From NCBI GenBank assembly GCA_964419445.1, contig CAYQPE010000006.1:1-38425 (forward strand): DNA of 38,425 nucleotides. Reading direction: 5' to 3'. How positions within the stretch are numbered: the first letter of the stretch is position 1; the number at the start of each line of letters is the position of its first letter. This DNA is from JABHHG01 sp964419445. Lineage in GTDB: Bacteria; Fidelibacterota; Marinisomatia; SCGC-AAA003-L08; D37C17. Under the pieces are notes generated by a model that was given only the letters and a program-made list of their open reading frames with translations, did not search any database and had not been told where the DNA came from. This document shows, in pieces, positions 6,795 through 16,036 of this stretch. A program made the position numbers and the translations under genes.

Positions 6795-9500
6795 ATGACA
6801 CCACAAAAGCGACTATTTTTAATAGATGGTATGGCTCTTATATATAGAGCGCATTTTGCCATGATTAAAAATCCTTTAATTACCTCAGATGGTCGGCATA
6901 CATCTGCCATATATGGATTTATGAATTCTCTTTTTAAATTATTAAAAGAGGAAAATCCAGACTATATTGCCATTGTTTTAGATTCTAAAGAACCAACATT
7001 TAGACATAAACTTTATACCGAATACAAAGCAACACGAGAGAAAATGCCTGAGGAATTGGTGGAGCAACTTGAGCCTCTTTTCGATGTAATACGTTCTACC
7101 AAAATACCAATGATAAAATTGCCAGGGTTTGAAGCTGACGATATTATTGGTACATTAGCTAAAAAAGCAGAACAATGTAACCTACATACCTATATTGTTA
7201 CGGGTGATAAGGATATGATGCAGTTAGTTACATCGTCAACCTTTGTGTACACGCCAGGGAATAGATTTAAACCTACTACCATTTATGATAATAATAAAGT
7301 ATCTGAAAAGTGGGGCATTGGCCCTGATGGAATTATAGATTTATTAGCATTGATGGGTGACAGCTCAGATAATATTCCTGGAATTGATGGTGTTGGACCC
7401 AAGACGGCTGTAAAAATTTTAAATGAATATAGGACAATTGATGAAGCCATTAAAAATGCAGAATCTATAAAAAATAAACGTGCACGTGAGGGAATGATAA
7501 ATGGGAAAGATATTGTTCACCTCTCAAAAGAACTGGTTACTATAAAATGTGATGTTCCCATTGAATTTCATATTGAAGAAATGAAACGTCAACAAATGAA
7601 TAGTGAAGCACTCGTTAATCAATTTAATGATTTAGAGGTATATTCTTTAATAAAACAAGTGGCTAATTTTGTTGATGAGCCCGTCCAATTATCATCCCCT
7701 GAGAAAAAATATTTTACTATCAATACTATTGATTTGTTAAAAAAGCTTATTGAGGATTTAATCCAAGCACCACTTATTGCATTTGATTTAGAAACTACCA
7801 GTATAAATTCTCTAAATACTGATATTGTTGGAATGTCATTCTCAATTAAAGAAAATGAAGCGTATTATATCCCTGTTTTGTATCCAGAAAAAGAAAATTC
7901 GCTTTTTGATTCTTTTTCATTAGAATTAATTTTAGCTGAATTAAAACCGATTTTTGAAAATCCTTCATTGAGTTTTTGTGGACATAATATAAAGTTTGAT
8001 GCTTTAGTACTCAGTCAATACAGTATAAGCATTCAAAATATTTCATTTGATAGTATGATTGCTGAGCATCTTTTATATCCTGAGAAAAATTCTTATAAAT
8101 TAGACTACCTTTCTTTAGACTACCTTAAATATAGAATGAAACCAATTGAAGATCTAATTGGTACAGGTGCAAAGCAAATTACCATGGATAAAGTACCCTT
8201 AGAAGATGTTTCATTTTATGCTGCTGAGGATGCAGATATTGCCCTTCAAATTGCGTTAAAACAACAAGATAATATCCCGAAAGAAGAATTATCAACTCCA
8301 TTTAATGAAATAGAAATGAAATTATTACCTGTTTTAATCCAAATGGAGAAAAATGGCGTACATCTTGACACCAATTTTTTAAATAAATTTTCAAAAGAAA
8401 TTGAAGCTCAAATTGATGAAATAAAGTCTGATATTTATGGAATTGCAGGTCATGAATTTAATATTAACTCACCTCAGCAATTGGCAGTGGTTTTATTCGA
8501 TGAACTGTCATTAAAACCCATAAGAAAACGTAGTACTGCAGTAGAAGTATTAGAAGTTTTAAAAAGACATCATCCATTACCAGAGAAAATTTTAGAGTAT
8601 AGGCATTTAACCAAATTAAAAAATACCTACATAGATGCCATTCCAAAGTATGTAAATCCTAAATCAGGGAGAGTACATACATCATTAAACCAAACTATTG
8701 CAGCAACGGGAAGACTTTCAAGCACAAATCCTAATTTCCAAAATATACCAATAAGGACAGAGAAAGGTAAAAAAATTCGTAAAGCATTTTGTGTACAGGA
8801 ACATTCAAATAAAATTTTATGTGCAGATTATTCTCAAATTGAGTTGCGTATTATGGCAGAATACTCACAAGAACCAGCACTTTTAGATGCATTTAATAAT
8901 GGTATAGACATTCATACAAGAACTGCTGCTTTAGTCTTTGGTGTTGATGAGGGTGATGTAACTTCAGATCAAAGACGTACTGCAAAGGTAGTTAACTTTG
9001 GTATTATGTATGGTGCAGGGCCTTTTAGAATGTCACAAGAATTAGGTATAAGTATGAAGGATGCCAAAGAATTAATCGAGACTTATTTTAGCACATATCC
9101 TGGGATAAAAAAATATATGGATGATACTTTGGTAAGTGCTCATGAAAAAGGATTTGTAAAAACTAAATTTGGTAGAAAAAGGAAAATGACTCAGCTTAAT
9201 TCTGGCAATATGAATTTAATTAAAGCTGATGAGCGTGCTGCTATAAATATGCCTATTCAAGGTACTGCTGCAGATCTTATTAAAGTAGCCATGATAAATA
9301 TCCATGAAAGATTAATGAACGAAAATTATAAATCAAAAATGATCTTACAAATTCATGATGAGCTAATGTTTGAAGGTCCTGAAGATGAAATGGATAAGCT
9401 TTCTAAAATGGTCGTTCATGAAATGGAAACTGCTATGAATTTTTCTATCCCTTTAAAAGTGGATTGGCAAGTTGGCAATAATTGGTATGAGGCACATTAG
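6795..9500 (+). CDS. polA: DNA polymerase I
   Basis: PolA performs Okazaki fragment processing and repair synthesis. The 901-aa protein has all three domains. A 5'-3' flap nuclease occupies about residues 1-290 (LIDGMALIYRAHFA, GFEADDIIGTLA, GDSSDNIPGIDGVGPKTA). A 3'-5' exonuclease (about 310-500) keeps its acidic residues: D331 and E333 in FDLETTS, GHNIKFDALVL, and YAAEDADIAL. The polymerase domain has motif A (DYSQIELRIMAEY, D678), the O-helix RRTAKVVNFGIMYG (K731, F735) and motif C (QIHDELMFE, D855). Proofreading is therefore probably intact, unlike in Taq-type enzymes, and Phe rather than Tyr stands at the dideoxy-discriminating position. The 133-nt gap before it holds a terminator and no clear promoter. 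Confidence 0.97.
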   Translation: MTPQKRLFLIDGMALIYRAHFAMIKNPLITSDGRHTSAIYGFMNSLFKLLKEENPDYIAIVLDSKEPTFRHKLYTEYKATREKMPEELVEQLEPLFDVIRSTKIPMIKLPGFEADDIIGTLAKKAEQCNLHTYIVTGDKDMMQLVTSSTFVYTPGNRFKPTTIYDNNKVSEKWGIGPDGIIDLLALMGDSSDNIPGIDGVGPKTAVKILNEYRTIDEAIKNAESIKNKRAREGMINGKDIVHLSKELVTIKCDVPIEFHIEEMKRQQMNSEALVNQFNDLEVYSLIKQVANFVDEPVQLSSPEKKYFTINTIDLLKKLIEDLIQAPLIAFDLETTSINSLNTDIVGMSFSIKENEAYYIPVLYPEKENSLFDSFSLELILAELKPIFENPSLSFCGHNIKFDALVLSQYSISIQNISFDSMIAEHLLYPEKNSYKLDYLSLDYLKYRMKPIEDLIGTGAKQITMDKVPLEDVSFYAAEDADIALQIALKQQDNIPKEELSTPFNEIEMKLLPVLIQMEKNGVHLDTNFLNKFSKEIEAQIDEIKSDIYGIAGHEFNINSPQQLAVVLFDELSLKPIRKRSTAVEVLEVLKRHHPLPEKILEYRHLTKLKNTYIDAIPKYVNPKSGRVHTSLNQTIAATGRLSSTNPNFQNIPIRTEKGKKIRKAFCVQEHSNKILCADYSQIELRIMAEYSQEPALLDAFNNGIDIHTRTAALVFGVDEGDVTSDQRRTAKVVNFGIMYGAGPFRMSQELGISMKDAKELIETYFSTYPGIKKYMDDTLVSAHEKGFVKTKFGRKRKMTQLNSGNMNLIKADERAAINMPIQGTAADLIKVAMINIHERLMNENYKSKMILQIHDELMFEGPEDEMDKLSKMVVHEMETAMNFSIPLKVDWQVGNNWYEAH

Positions 9501-10426
9501 TGGAAGCTTCTATTACATTAAAATCTATAGCTAAAACATTCGGCAAAAAGACTTTACTGGCAGACTTATCATTTGGTATAGAAAAAGGAAGTACATTTGT
9601 AATTATTGGTGAAAATGGTTCAGGGAAATCAGTAATTTTAAAATTATTGGTTGGCATTTTAGAAAAAGATGCAGGCACAGCTTATATTCATGGAAAAGAT
9701 GTAAGTACAAGAGGCCAAGAAATTCGATCGATTACAGGGTATATGCCTCAAAAAATAGATTTAGACGAAGAGCTAACCGTTTTTGAAAATTTAGAAATTT
9801 TTGGCCGATTACATGGTGTTGCAAAAAATAAAATTAAAAAGGTAATCCAAGACTGGGCAGAGAGATTATCATTTACTCAACTATTACATAAACATCCACA
9901 AGAATTATCATATGGTAATAAACGTTTAATTCAATTTGCGCGTGCAATAATCCATGATCCAGAAGTAATTATTTTAGATGAACCAACTAAAGGATTAGAT
10001 CCACACAGCAGAACAAAGGTGTGGGATGTGTTGGATAAATTACATTTAAATAAAACTATTCTGTTTACATCTCAAAATTTTGCAGAGGCAGAAAGATATG
10101 CTGATAGAATTGCCATTCTTCATGATGGAAATATTAAAATGGATGGCACATTAGAAAGACTCATTGAAACCACACATGGACTTACACGATATAGATTAGC
10201 ATTTAATAAACCTCCAAACGAAGAGTTTATGGCAAAATTAAAGGAGTTTCCTCGAATTTTAAAACCTCAAGTAAAAGGACTTGAGTTAGAGTTTTATTCT
10301 CGAGAAAAAAAGCAATTCTTTAATGCGCTTAAATTGGCATTATCTTATGAATTAGAAGATATTGATACAAGTATTTGTCGTTTACATGATTTGTTTATTG
10401 GATTAACTGATGGTGGGCTAGAATAA
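9500..10426 (+). CDS. ABC transporter ATP-binding protein, DrrA-like
   Basis: This is the ATPase subunit of an ABC-2 exporter. It has Walker A (GENGSGKS), Q-loop (YMPQKID), a degenerate signature (LSYGN in place of LSGGQ), Walker B (VIILDEP) and D-loop (TKGLD). The switch position reads FTSQNFAEAE, with Gln where most ABC proteins have His; DrrA-type drug-exporter ATPases commonly carry Gln here. About 80 residues after the ATPase core form the C-terminal extension usual for ABC-2 partners. The GTG start overlaps the polA stop by 1 nt, and the stop overlaps the permease ATG by 1 nt. The substrate is unknown. Confidence 0.88.
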   Translation: MEASITLKSIAKTFGKKTLLADLSFGIEKGSTFVIIGENGSGKSVILKLLVGILEKDAGTAYIHGKDVSTRGQEIRSITGYMPQKIDLDEELTVFENLEIFGRLHGVAKNKIKKVIQDWAERLSFTQLLHKHPQELSYGNKRLIQFARAIIHDPEVIILDEPTKGLDPHSRTKVWDVLDKLHLNKTILFTSQNFAEAERYADRIAILHDGNIKMDGTLERLIETTHGLTRYRLAFNKPPNEEFMAKLKEFPRILKPQVKGLELEFYSREKKQFFNALKLALSYELEDIDTSICRLHDLFIGLTDGGLE

Positions 10427-11166
10427 TGCTCACGATTTTATTATACAGAAATTGGCTTGAGTTTAAAAAAAGAATTATAGAGTTTGTTTTAATCCTTTTT
10501 TTGCTTCCTATGATTCTTCATTTATTTTTAACTATTCCATTGTCAAATGTTATTGAGATGGATATTCGTTATTTAAATTGGGCTGCACCTGGAAATTGGA
10601 TTGTTTCATCGGGAATAATAGCATTTGTACTATCTTTGTTAAGAACTAAATATTTAAAAAATGATTCTAACCACTTACTTTCATTATTAAAAACTCCACT
10701 AAAAAATCATGAAATTTTACTATCAATCATAATTTCGTCAGGAATAGTTGGTATTCTTCAATTCTTAATTTCATACTTTTTAACAAATACACTTAATAAT
10801 GAATATTTAAGTTTTATTCAATCAATATCACTATTTATTTTGGCATTACCTTCAATATTCTTTTTTGCAACGCTTGGCTTGTTGTTGGGAATATTTATTA
10901 AAAGAGATTTAGTTATGATTTGCACCATATTTTTTGTCTTCAAAATGATGGTATTTGCATTTGGAACATTTATACCATTGGAAAGTTACCCAATTGATTT
11001 TTCTGAGTTTAGTATGAAAATTCCCATTTCAATAATTGTAGAAAATGCACAATTGATAATTCAGAATAAATCATTTAGTTATGTAGGATTTATAGGAACA
11101 ACAGCATTACTAATTTTTACATATTTGATCTCACTTATTTGTAGTTTTAAAACATTTAGGAAATAA
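10426..11166 (+). CDS. ABC-2 type transporter permease
   Basis: A hydrophobic 246-aa protein with about six membrane-spanning segments and few recognisable motifs. It follows the ATPase gene with a 1-nt overlap and ends by overlapping the next start by 1 nt. The context and topology fit the membrane subunit of an ABC-2 exporter; CcmB-like or DrrB-like permeases have a similar size. Nothing visible identifies the cargo. Because the sugar-kinase and cell-wall salvage genes follow without a break, a cell-envelope substrate is possible, but this is only positional inference. Confidence 0.75.
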   Translation: MLTILLYRNWLEFKKRIIEFVLILFLLPMILHLFLTIPLSNVIEMDIRYLNWAAPGNWIVSSGIIAFVLSLLRTKYLKNDSNHLLSLLKTPLKNHEILLSIIISSGIVGILQFLISYFLTNTLNNEYLSFIQSISLFILALPSIFFFATLGLLLGIFIKRDLVMICTIFFVFKMMVFAFGTFIPLESYPIDFSEFSMKIPISIIVENAQLIIQNKSFSYVGFIGTTALLIFTYLISLICSFKTFRK

Positions 11167-12161
11167 TGAATTTAGAAGATAATTATTATATCATCGGTGT
11201 TGATGGTGGTGCATCTAATACACGTGGGGTTTTATTTACCCAAGATGGAAAGACGCTTGCAACGGCATTAAACAAAGGCAGTAATATTGCTTTAGATGGA
11301 GAAGTTGCGTCTGAATTAATTGGGAATATGATTGAGTCACTTTGTGAAAGTGCATCTATATCTGTTGAAGATGTTGATGCAGTAGGATGTGGTTTAGCCG
11401 GTGCATCTGATGAAGATGGTAGAGATATGGTCTTTAAAGAATTAGATCGATTAAAATTATCTCAACGCGCAATAATTATGAATGATGCAGAAGCATCCTA
11501 TGAGATTAGTTGTCCGCAAGGAGTTGGTATTCTTGTAACTATAGGTACGGGTATTATTTGTATTGGGCGAGATGAAAGTGGAAAAATTTATAGAGTTGCT
11601 GGTGATGGACATGACAGAGGTGATGTGGGTAGTGGATTTTGGATTGGCAAAAAAGCAATTTTGAAAATGGCATTAAATGAATCTTCTGTAAAAGGGGATA
11701 ATGATCTTAGTCAAATGCTAAATTTTATCCTAAATACTTTTGAAAATGATAACTTTAATAATGCCATAGAAGAGACCATGAATGACAAAGATTCAGTGGC
11801 AATAATTGCTTCATTATCAAAAGGTGTTATTGAATTAGCAGAGAATGGAAATGAGCTAGCATTATCCATTGTCCAAGAAGCAACAACCCTTGCTGCAGAA
11901 TACATAAAATCACTTGCCTTTGATTTAAAAATTAATAGTTCGGACCAAACAATATTATTAGCGGGAAATGGAAGTGTAATTAGAAATGAATTTTACCGTA
12001 AAACTTTAAATGATGCTCTTCAATTTGATTTTCCCAATATCAATTGGACTTTTTCTACAATTTCAAACGCTTATGGAGCAGGATTATTAGCGGCCAGATT
12101 ACATGATATCAATATTCTCATTGAAAATATTGTGAAGGATAAACATCATTTACCAGCCTGA
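11166..12161 (+). CDS. BadF/BadG-family sugar kinase (GlcNAc or MurNAc kinase)
   Basis: This is a 331-aa ASKHA-fold ATPase of the BadF/BadG/BcrA/BcrD family, which includes N-acetylglucosamine kinases and the MurNAc/GlcNAc kinase MurK. Visible motifs are phosphate-1 GVDGGASNTRGVLF (near residue 10), VGCGLAGASDEDGR, MNDAEASYE with the likely catalytic Asp, phosphate-2 TIGTGIICIGR, GDVGSGFWIG and the adenosine-binding LLAGNGSVIRN. No activase-type Fe-S cysteines are apparent, which argues for sugar kinase rather than benzoyl-CoA-type function. The genes downstream release cell-wall amino sugars and probably import them, so phosphorylation of salvaged GlcNAc and/or MurNAc is the best guess. It overlaps the ABC permease by 1 nt and the likely alanine racemase start by 14 nt. 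Confidence 0.8.
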   Translation: MNLEDNYYIIGVDGGASNTRGVLFTQDGKTLATALNKGSNIALDGEVASELIGNMIESLCESASISVEDVDAVGCGLAGASDEDGRDMVFKELDRLKLSQRAIIMNDAEASYEISCPQGVGILVTIGTGIICIGRDESGKIYRVAGDGHDRGDVGSGFWIGKKAILKMALNESSVKGDNDLSQMLNFILNTFENDNFNNAIEETMNDKDSVAIIASLSKGVIELAENGNELALSIVQEATTLAAEYIKSLAFDLKINSSDQTILLAGNGSVIRNEFYRKTLNDALQFDFPNINWTFSTISNAYGAGLLAARLHDINILIENIVKDKHHLPA

Positions 12162-13233
12162 AGCTTACATAAACCTTCAATATTTATCACATAATTTGAG
12201 TGAACTAAAGAAGGTTACCGCTTCTAAAATTTTTGGTGTGGTAAAAGCAAATGCCTATGGCCATGGTGCTGTTGAGGTTGCAAAAACATTGGAGCGTAAT
12301 AATATTGATGGACTCTGTGTTGCCCTCATCAGTGAAATCAAAGAACTCCGTAAAAATGGTATAACTTCTAAAATTTTGCACTTAGGCAGATTTTCACCTG
12401 AAAGTGTTCATACTTTTGATGTAAATACTATAGCTACAATAAATCACCTTGATGATGTAAAAATAATTCAAGAAAGTCTATGTGAAGACAATAAAATAAA
12501 TGTCCATTTAAAAGTTGATACAGGAATGTGTCGAATGGGAATCCCTTATGATGATTTTGAATTTGTATTGGATGAAATTTTAAAGACTCCACAGATTAGT
12601 ATAAAGGGGATTTACTCTCATTTTTCAACGGCTGATGAGGACGATAACGAGTATCTAAATTTACAATATAAAAAATTTAATGAAATTGTTCAGTTGGTAA
12701 AATCAAAAGTAGATAAAGAGTTAGATTTCCATATTGCAAATAGTTCAGCAATGTTAAAAGATGAAAAATACCATTATACAATTTGCCGACCTGGAATCTC
12801 CTTATATGGTGTTTCACCCATTAAGTCTTCACGTATTAATCTAAATCCTGTAATGGAATTTAAATCCACAGTAGTATTGAAGAAAAAAGTGAAAAATGGT
12901 GAATCTATAGGCTATAATAGAAAATATATAGCAAAATCAGATATAGAAATAGCCATTATTCAAGTGGGGTATGCTGATGGCATACCAACTAGTTTTGCCA
13001 ATAATGGATTTGTATATGCAAACAATATGAAGTTTCCAATAATTGGTAAAGTAAGTATGGATTTAATTACTGTTGATTGCACAAATTCAAATCTTAAAGT
13101 AGGTGATAAGGTAACACTGTGGGGTAATTCACAAATTGGAGTTGAAACACTTTCAGCGGAAAATAATGAAATCCCATATACATTTTTTACACGTGTTTCT
13201 CAACGAGTAAAACGAAAGTTTATTCATGAATAG
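12148..13233 (+). CDS. alr: Alanine racemase with probable ATT start
   Basis: This PLP enzyme interconverts L- and D-alanine for peptidoglycan. The PLP lysine lies in VVKANAYGHG, the catalytic tyrosine in VGYADG, and the family segments HLKVDTGMCRMGI, SHFSTAD, RPGISLYG and GKVSMDLITVDCT are present. The first conventional start in frame, TTG 12196, would cut off the conserved N-terminal strand. The frame continues upstream as QPEAYINLQYLSHNLSELKK, a good match to the family N terminus, but contains only ATT (12148), ATC (12145) or ATA as starts. ATT 12148 has AAGGA 8 nt upstream and gives a normal length of 361 aa. A sequence error from ATG is the alternative. The end overlaps the next gene by 8 nt. 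Confidence 0.88.
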   Translation: MYQPEAYINLQYLSHNLSELKKVTASKIFGVVKANAYGHGAVEVAKTLERNNIDGLCVALISEIKELRKNGITSKILHLGRFSPESVHTFDVNTIATINHLDDVKIIQESLCEDNKINVHLKVDTGMCRMGIPYDDFEFVLDEILKTPQISIKGIYSHFSTADEDDNEYLNLQYKKFNEIVQLVKSKVDKELDFHIANSSAMLKDEKYHYTICRPGISLYGVSPIKSSRINLNPVMEFKSTVVLKKKVKNGESIGYNRKYIAKSDIEIAIIQVGYADGIPTSFANNGFVYANNMKFPIIGKVSMDLITVDCTNSNLKVGDKVTLWGNSQIGVETLSAENNEIPYTFFTRVSQRVKRKFIHE

Positions 13234-16036
13234 ATTTATATTAATAATTTCATTTTTTTTAGTTTCTTGTGCACAAATTGAACATGAAACACCAGATGTA
13301 AAACCCATTCCACATTGGTCAAAATTATCTTTACGAGAAAAAGTTGCCCAAATGATTATGGTAAGAATTCGTGGAGATTTTTACAATAATGAGCATTGGT
13401 ATAAAAGATCACTTAAACAATGGCTCACTGAAGATGGTATCGGAGGGGTTATATCATTTGGTGGAAGTATTCATGGTACATTTCATAACATAAATATGTT
13501 TCAACAATGGGCAAAGTATCCATTGCTTGTGGCTGCAGATTATGAACGTGGATTGGGGCAATGGATGAGTGGTGCAACACTATTCCCGAGTAATATGGCT
13601 GTTGCTGCAACTGGAAACAGCAATTATGCCTATGAACAGGGGAAGATTACTGCAAATGAGGCAAAGGCTATAGGTGTACATATAACATTGGCTCCAGTAA
13701 TGGATGTTAATAATAATCCAGATAATCCTATTATTAATTTTAGAGCGTATAGTGATGATGCTTCTACTGTTTCTAAATTTGGAAATGCATTTATAAAAGG
13801 GGCACAAGAGGGTGGAATATTTACATGTTCAAAACATTATCCTGGTCATGGAAATACAAGTACCGATAGCCACACAAGTTTACCCACAATTGATGGTTCA
13901 AAAGATGAACTAGAAAAAGTTGAGTTACTCCCTTTTAAATCCTCTGTTGAAAATGGAGTTGAAATGGTAATGGTGGGACATATTGCAATGCCCGGACTTG
14001 ATTCAAGTGGTGAGCCAGCTTCTTATTCTCACAAAATTACAACTGAAATACTTAGAGATGAATGGGGATTCGATGGTATCATCATTACAGATGGTATGGA
14101 AATGGGCGGCTTAACAGAAGCTACATGGGCTGGAGAGTCTGCTGTAAAGGCTGTCATTGCAGGAGCAGATATTTTACTACTTCCTATGGATGTTAGGCAG
14201 TCAATTAATGCCGTTGTTAGTGCTGTGCAAAATGGGCGTATTTCAGAGAATAGAATTAATGAATCTGTAAAAAAAATATGGGAAGCTAAACAAAAATTAA
14301 ACGTATTTAATACTCCTCAAGAAAGTTGGGTTGAAGTAGAATCAAAAGTTGGAATTTCAGCACATACTAAAGTTGCCAGAGAAATTGCTGAAAAATCAAT
14401 TACCGTAGTTAAAAATTCAAATAATATTTTACCGCTTCGTCCAGAAAAGATTGAATCCCTTACCCATATTATTCTTTCTACTGATGAAGGTGTGAGAGAT
14501 ATGTTGAAATCTTTTTTATGGGATATAAACAGAACTCATTCAAATGTGAATGAAGTTTTTGTAATACAGCCCGCCAGTGATTTACGAATAAATGAAATAC
14601 TACGACATGCAAAATCCTCAGATAAAGTATTAGTCAGTATGTTAGTTAGAATTAGGATGGACAAAGGAATATCTACTATTGATTCAACACATGCCAAAGT
14701 ATTGGAGACCCTAAAGAACCATAAGATACCATTTACAGCATTCAGTTTTGGTAGTCCTTATTTGCCAGATTATACGTATTTAGATTCTTATGTTTGTGTA
14801 TATGGATATGGAAAGGTCTCACAAAAAGCAGCCGCTAATGTATTGTGGGGAAGAAAACCTGCAACGGGTGTGTTACCTATTGATTTAAACAAAAGATATA
14901 AGAGAGGCAGTAGTAAAACCACAAACACAATAGTACCTTTAAAATTAGAAGATAGTCCTTATAATCTTAGCCCTGCGTGGGCCATTCTGGACAGTGCTAT
15001 TGAAAATAAAATTTTTCCAGGTGCACAGATATATATTACAAAAGAAGGAGTTACAGTAGCATCAAAAGGTTTTGGATATCAAACTTATGATAACAATTCC
15101 CCTCCCATAACAGATGAATCTATATATGATGTGGCCTCATTAACAAAAGTTTTGGGAACAACTCCTGTAGTAATGAAATTGATTTCACAGAAAAAAATGG
15201 GTTTAGAACAAACGGTTGCACAATTTTACGATTTCTCAATTAACCCTCAATTTAATAAAGTTACAATTTCCCATTTACTTACACATTCTTCAGGACTTAC
15301 TCCTTTTTTTGAATTTTTTAAACAAAAACCATTACCTACAAAAGATGAAATTATAAATCAAATTTTGCAATCTGAATTGAATTTCGAGCCTGGTACAGAG
15401 TATGCATATAGTGATTTAGGAATGATACTTTTATTCGATATTATTGAAAAAATAAGTAATAGAAAATTTGATTCATTGGCAAAATCATGGATATACAATC
15501 CATTATCAATGACGTGTACGCAGTTTAATCCACAAAATGCAAACCATATAGTGCCTACTGAGTATGATGAAATTGTAAGAAAATCATTGGTAAAAGGTAC
15601 GGTTCATGATGAAAATGCATTCATTATGGGAGGAGTTTCTGGGCATGCCGGATTATTTTCAACTGCAACTGACATTGGTAAATATTCTCAACTAATTTTA
15701 AATAAAGGAATATGGAAAGGTACACGATATTTTAATGATGAATTAGTAGATAAATTTACAATTCGATATAATTTGCCAGAAGGTTCTGAGAGAACATTGG
15801 GTTGGGATACACCTTCACAAAATGGAAAAAGTTCAGCAGGAGTTTATTTTTCAAAATCATCTTTTGGCCATTTAGGATTTACGGGTACAAGCCTTTGGAT
15901 TGACCCTGAGAATGAAATTTCAGTGGTATTGTTAACAAATAGAGTTCACCCCAGTAGAGAACGAGGTGGAATTTATGGAATTCGAAGAGAATTCCATAAT
16001 CGAGTGATGAAAATTTTATTAAATAAAGAGGTATAA
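13226..16036 (+). CDS. NagZ-type GH3 beta-N-acetylhexosaminidase fused to a class C serine hydrolase, lipoprotein
   Basis: A two-enzyme lipoprotein of 936 aa. The N terminus has a lipobox (LVSC, C15). The GH3 part (about 30-355) has the NagZ signature KHYPGHGNTSTDSH (H204-H216, with the Asp-His catalytic dyad D214/H216) and the nucleophile D289 in ITDGMEMGG, so it should remove terminal GlcNAc from muropeptides. A GH3 C-terminal-like region follows (about 380-540). The last ~360 residues are a penicillin-binding-type serine hydrolase with SLTK (S638, K641), YSD (Y728) and HLG (H882), all catalytic motifs intact. It may trim D-Ala or another ester or amide. The fusion places glycan and peptide or ester cleavage on one membrane-anchored protein. 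It overlaps alr by 8 nt and the symporter gene by 1 nt. Confidence 0.9.
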   Translation: MNRFILIISFFLVSCAQIEHETPDVKPIPHWSKLSLREKVAQMIMVRIRGDFYNNEHWYKRSLKQWLTEDGIGGVISFGGSIHGTFHNINMFQQWAKYPLLVAADYERGLGQWMSGATLFPSNMAVAATGNSNYAYEQGKITANEAKAIGVHITLAPVMDVNNNPDNPIINFRAYSDDASTVSKFGNAFIKGAQEGGIFTCSKHYPGHGNTSTDSHTSLPTIDGSKDELEKVELLPFKSSVENGVEMVMVGHIAMPGLDSSGEPASYSHKITTEILRDEWGFDGIIITDGMEMGGLTEATWAGESAVKAVIAGADILLLPMDVRQSINAVVSAVQNGRISENRINESVKKIWEAKQKLNVFNTPQESWVEVESKVGISAHTKVAREIAEKSITVVKNSNNILPLRPEKIESLTHIILSTDEGVRDMLKSFLWDINRTHSNVNEVFVIQPASDLRINEILRHAKSSDKVLVSMLVRIRMDKGISTIDSTHAKVLETLKNHKIPFTAFSFGSPYLPDYTYLDSYVCVYGYGKVSQKAAANVLWGRKPATGVLPIDLNKRYKRGSSKTTNTIVPLKLEDSPYNLSPAWAILDSAIENKIFPGAQIYITKEGVTVASKGFGYQTYDNNSPPITDESIYDVASLTKVLGTTPVVMKLISQKKMGLEQTVAQFYDFSINPQFNKVTISHLLTHSSGLTPFFEFFKQKPLPTKDEIINQILQSELNFEPGTEYAYSDLGMILLFDIIEKISNRKFDSLAKSWIYNPLSMTCTQFNPQNANHIVPTEYDEIVRKSLVKGTVHDENAFIMGGVSGHAGLFSTATDIGKYSQLILNKGIWKGTRYFNDELVDKFTIRYNLPEGSERTLGWDTPSQNGKSSAGVYFSKSSFGHLGFTGTSLWIDPENEISVVLLTNRVHPSRERGGIYGIRREFHNRVMKILLNKEV

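Noticed and set aside
12133..12198. Frameshift or truncation of alanine racemase
   Set aside because: The conserved N terminus continues in the same frame without a break; only the start codon is unusual.
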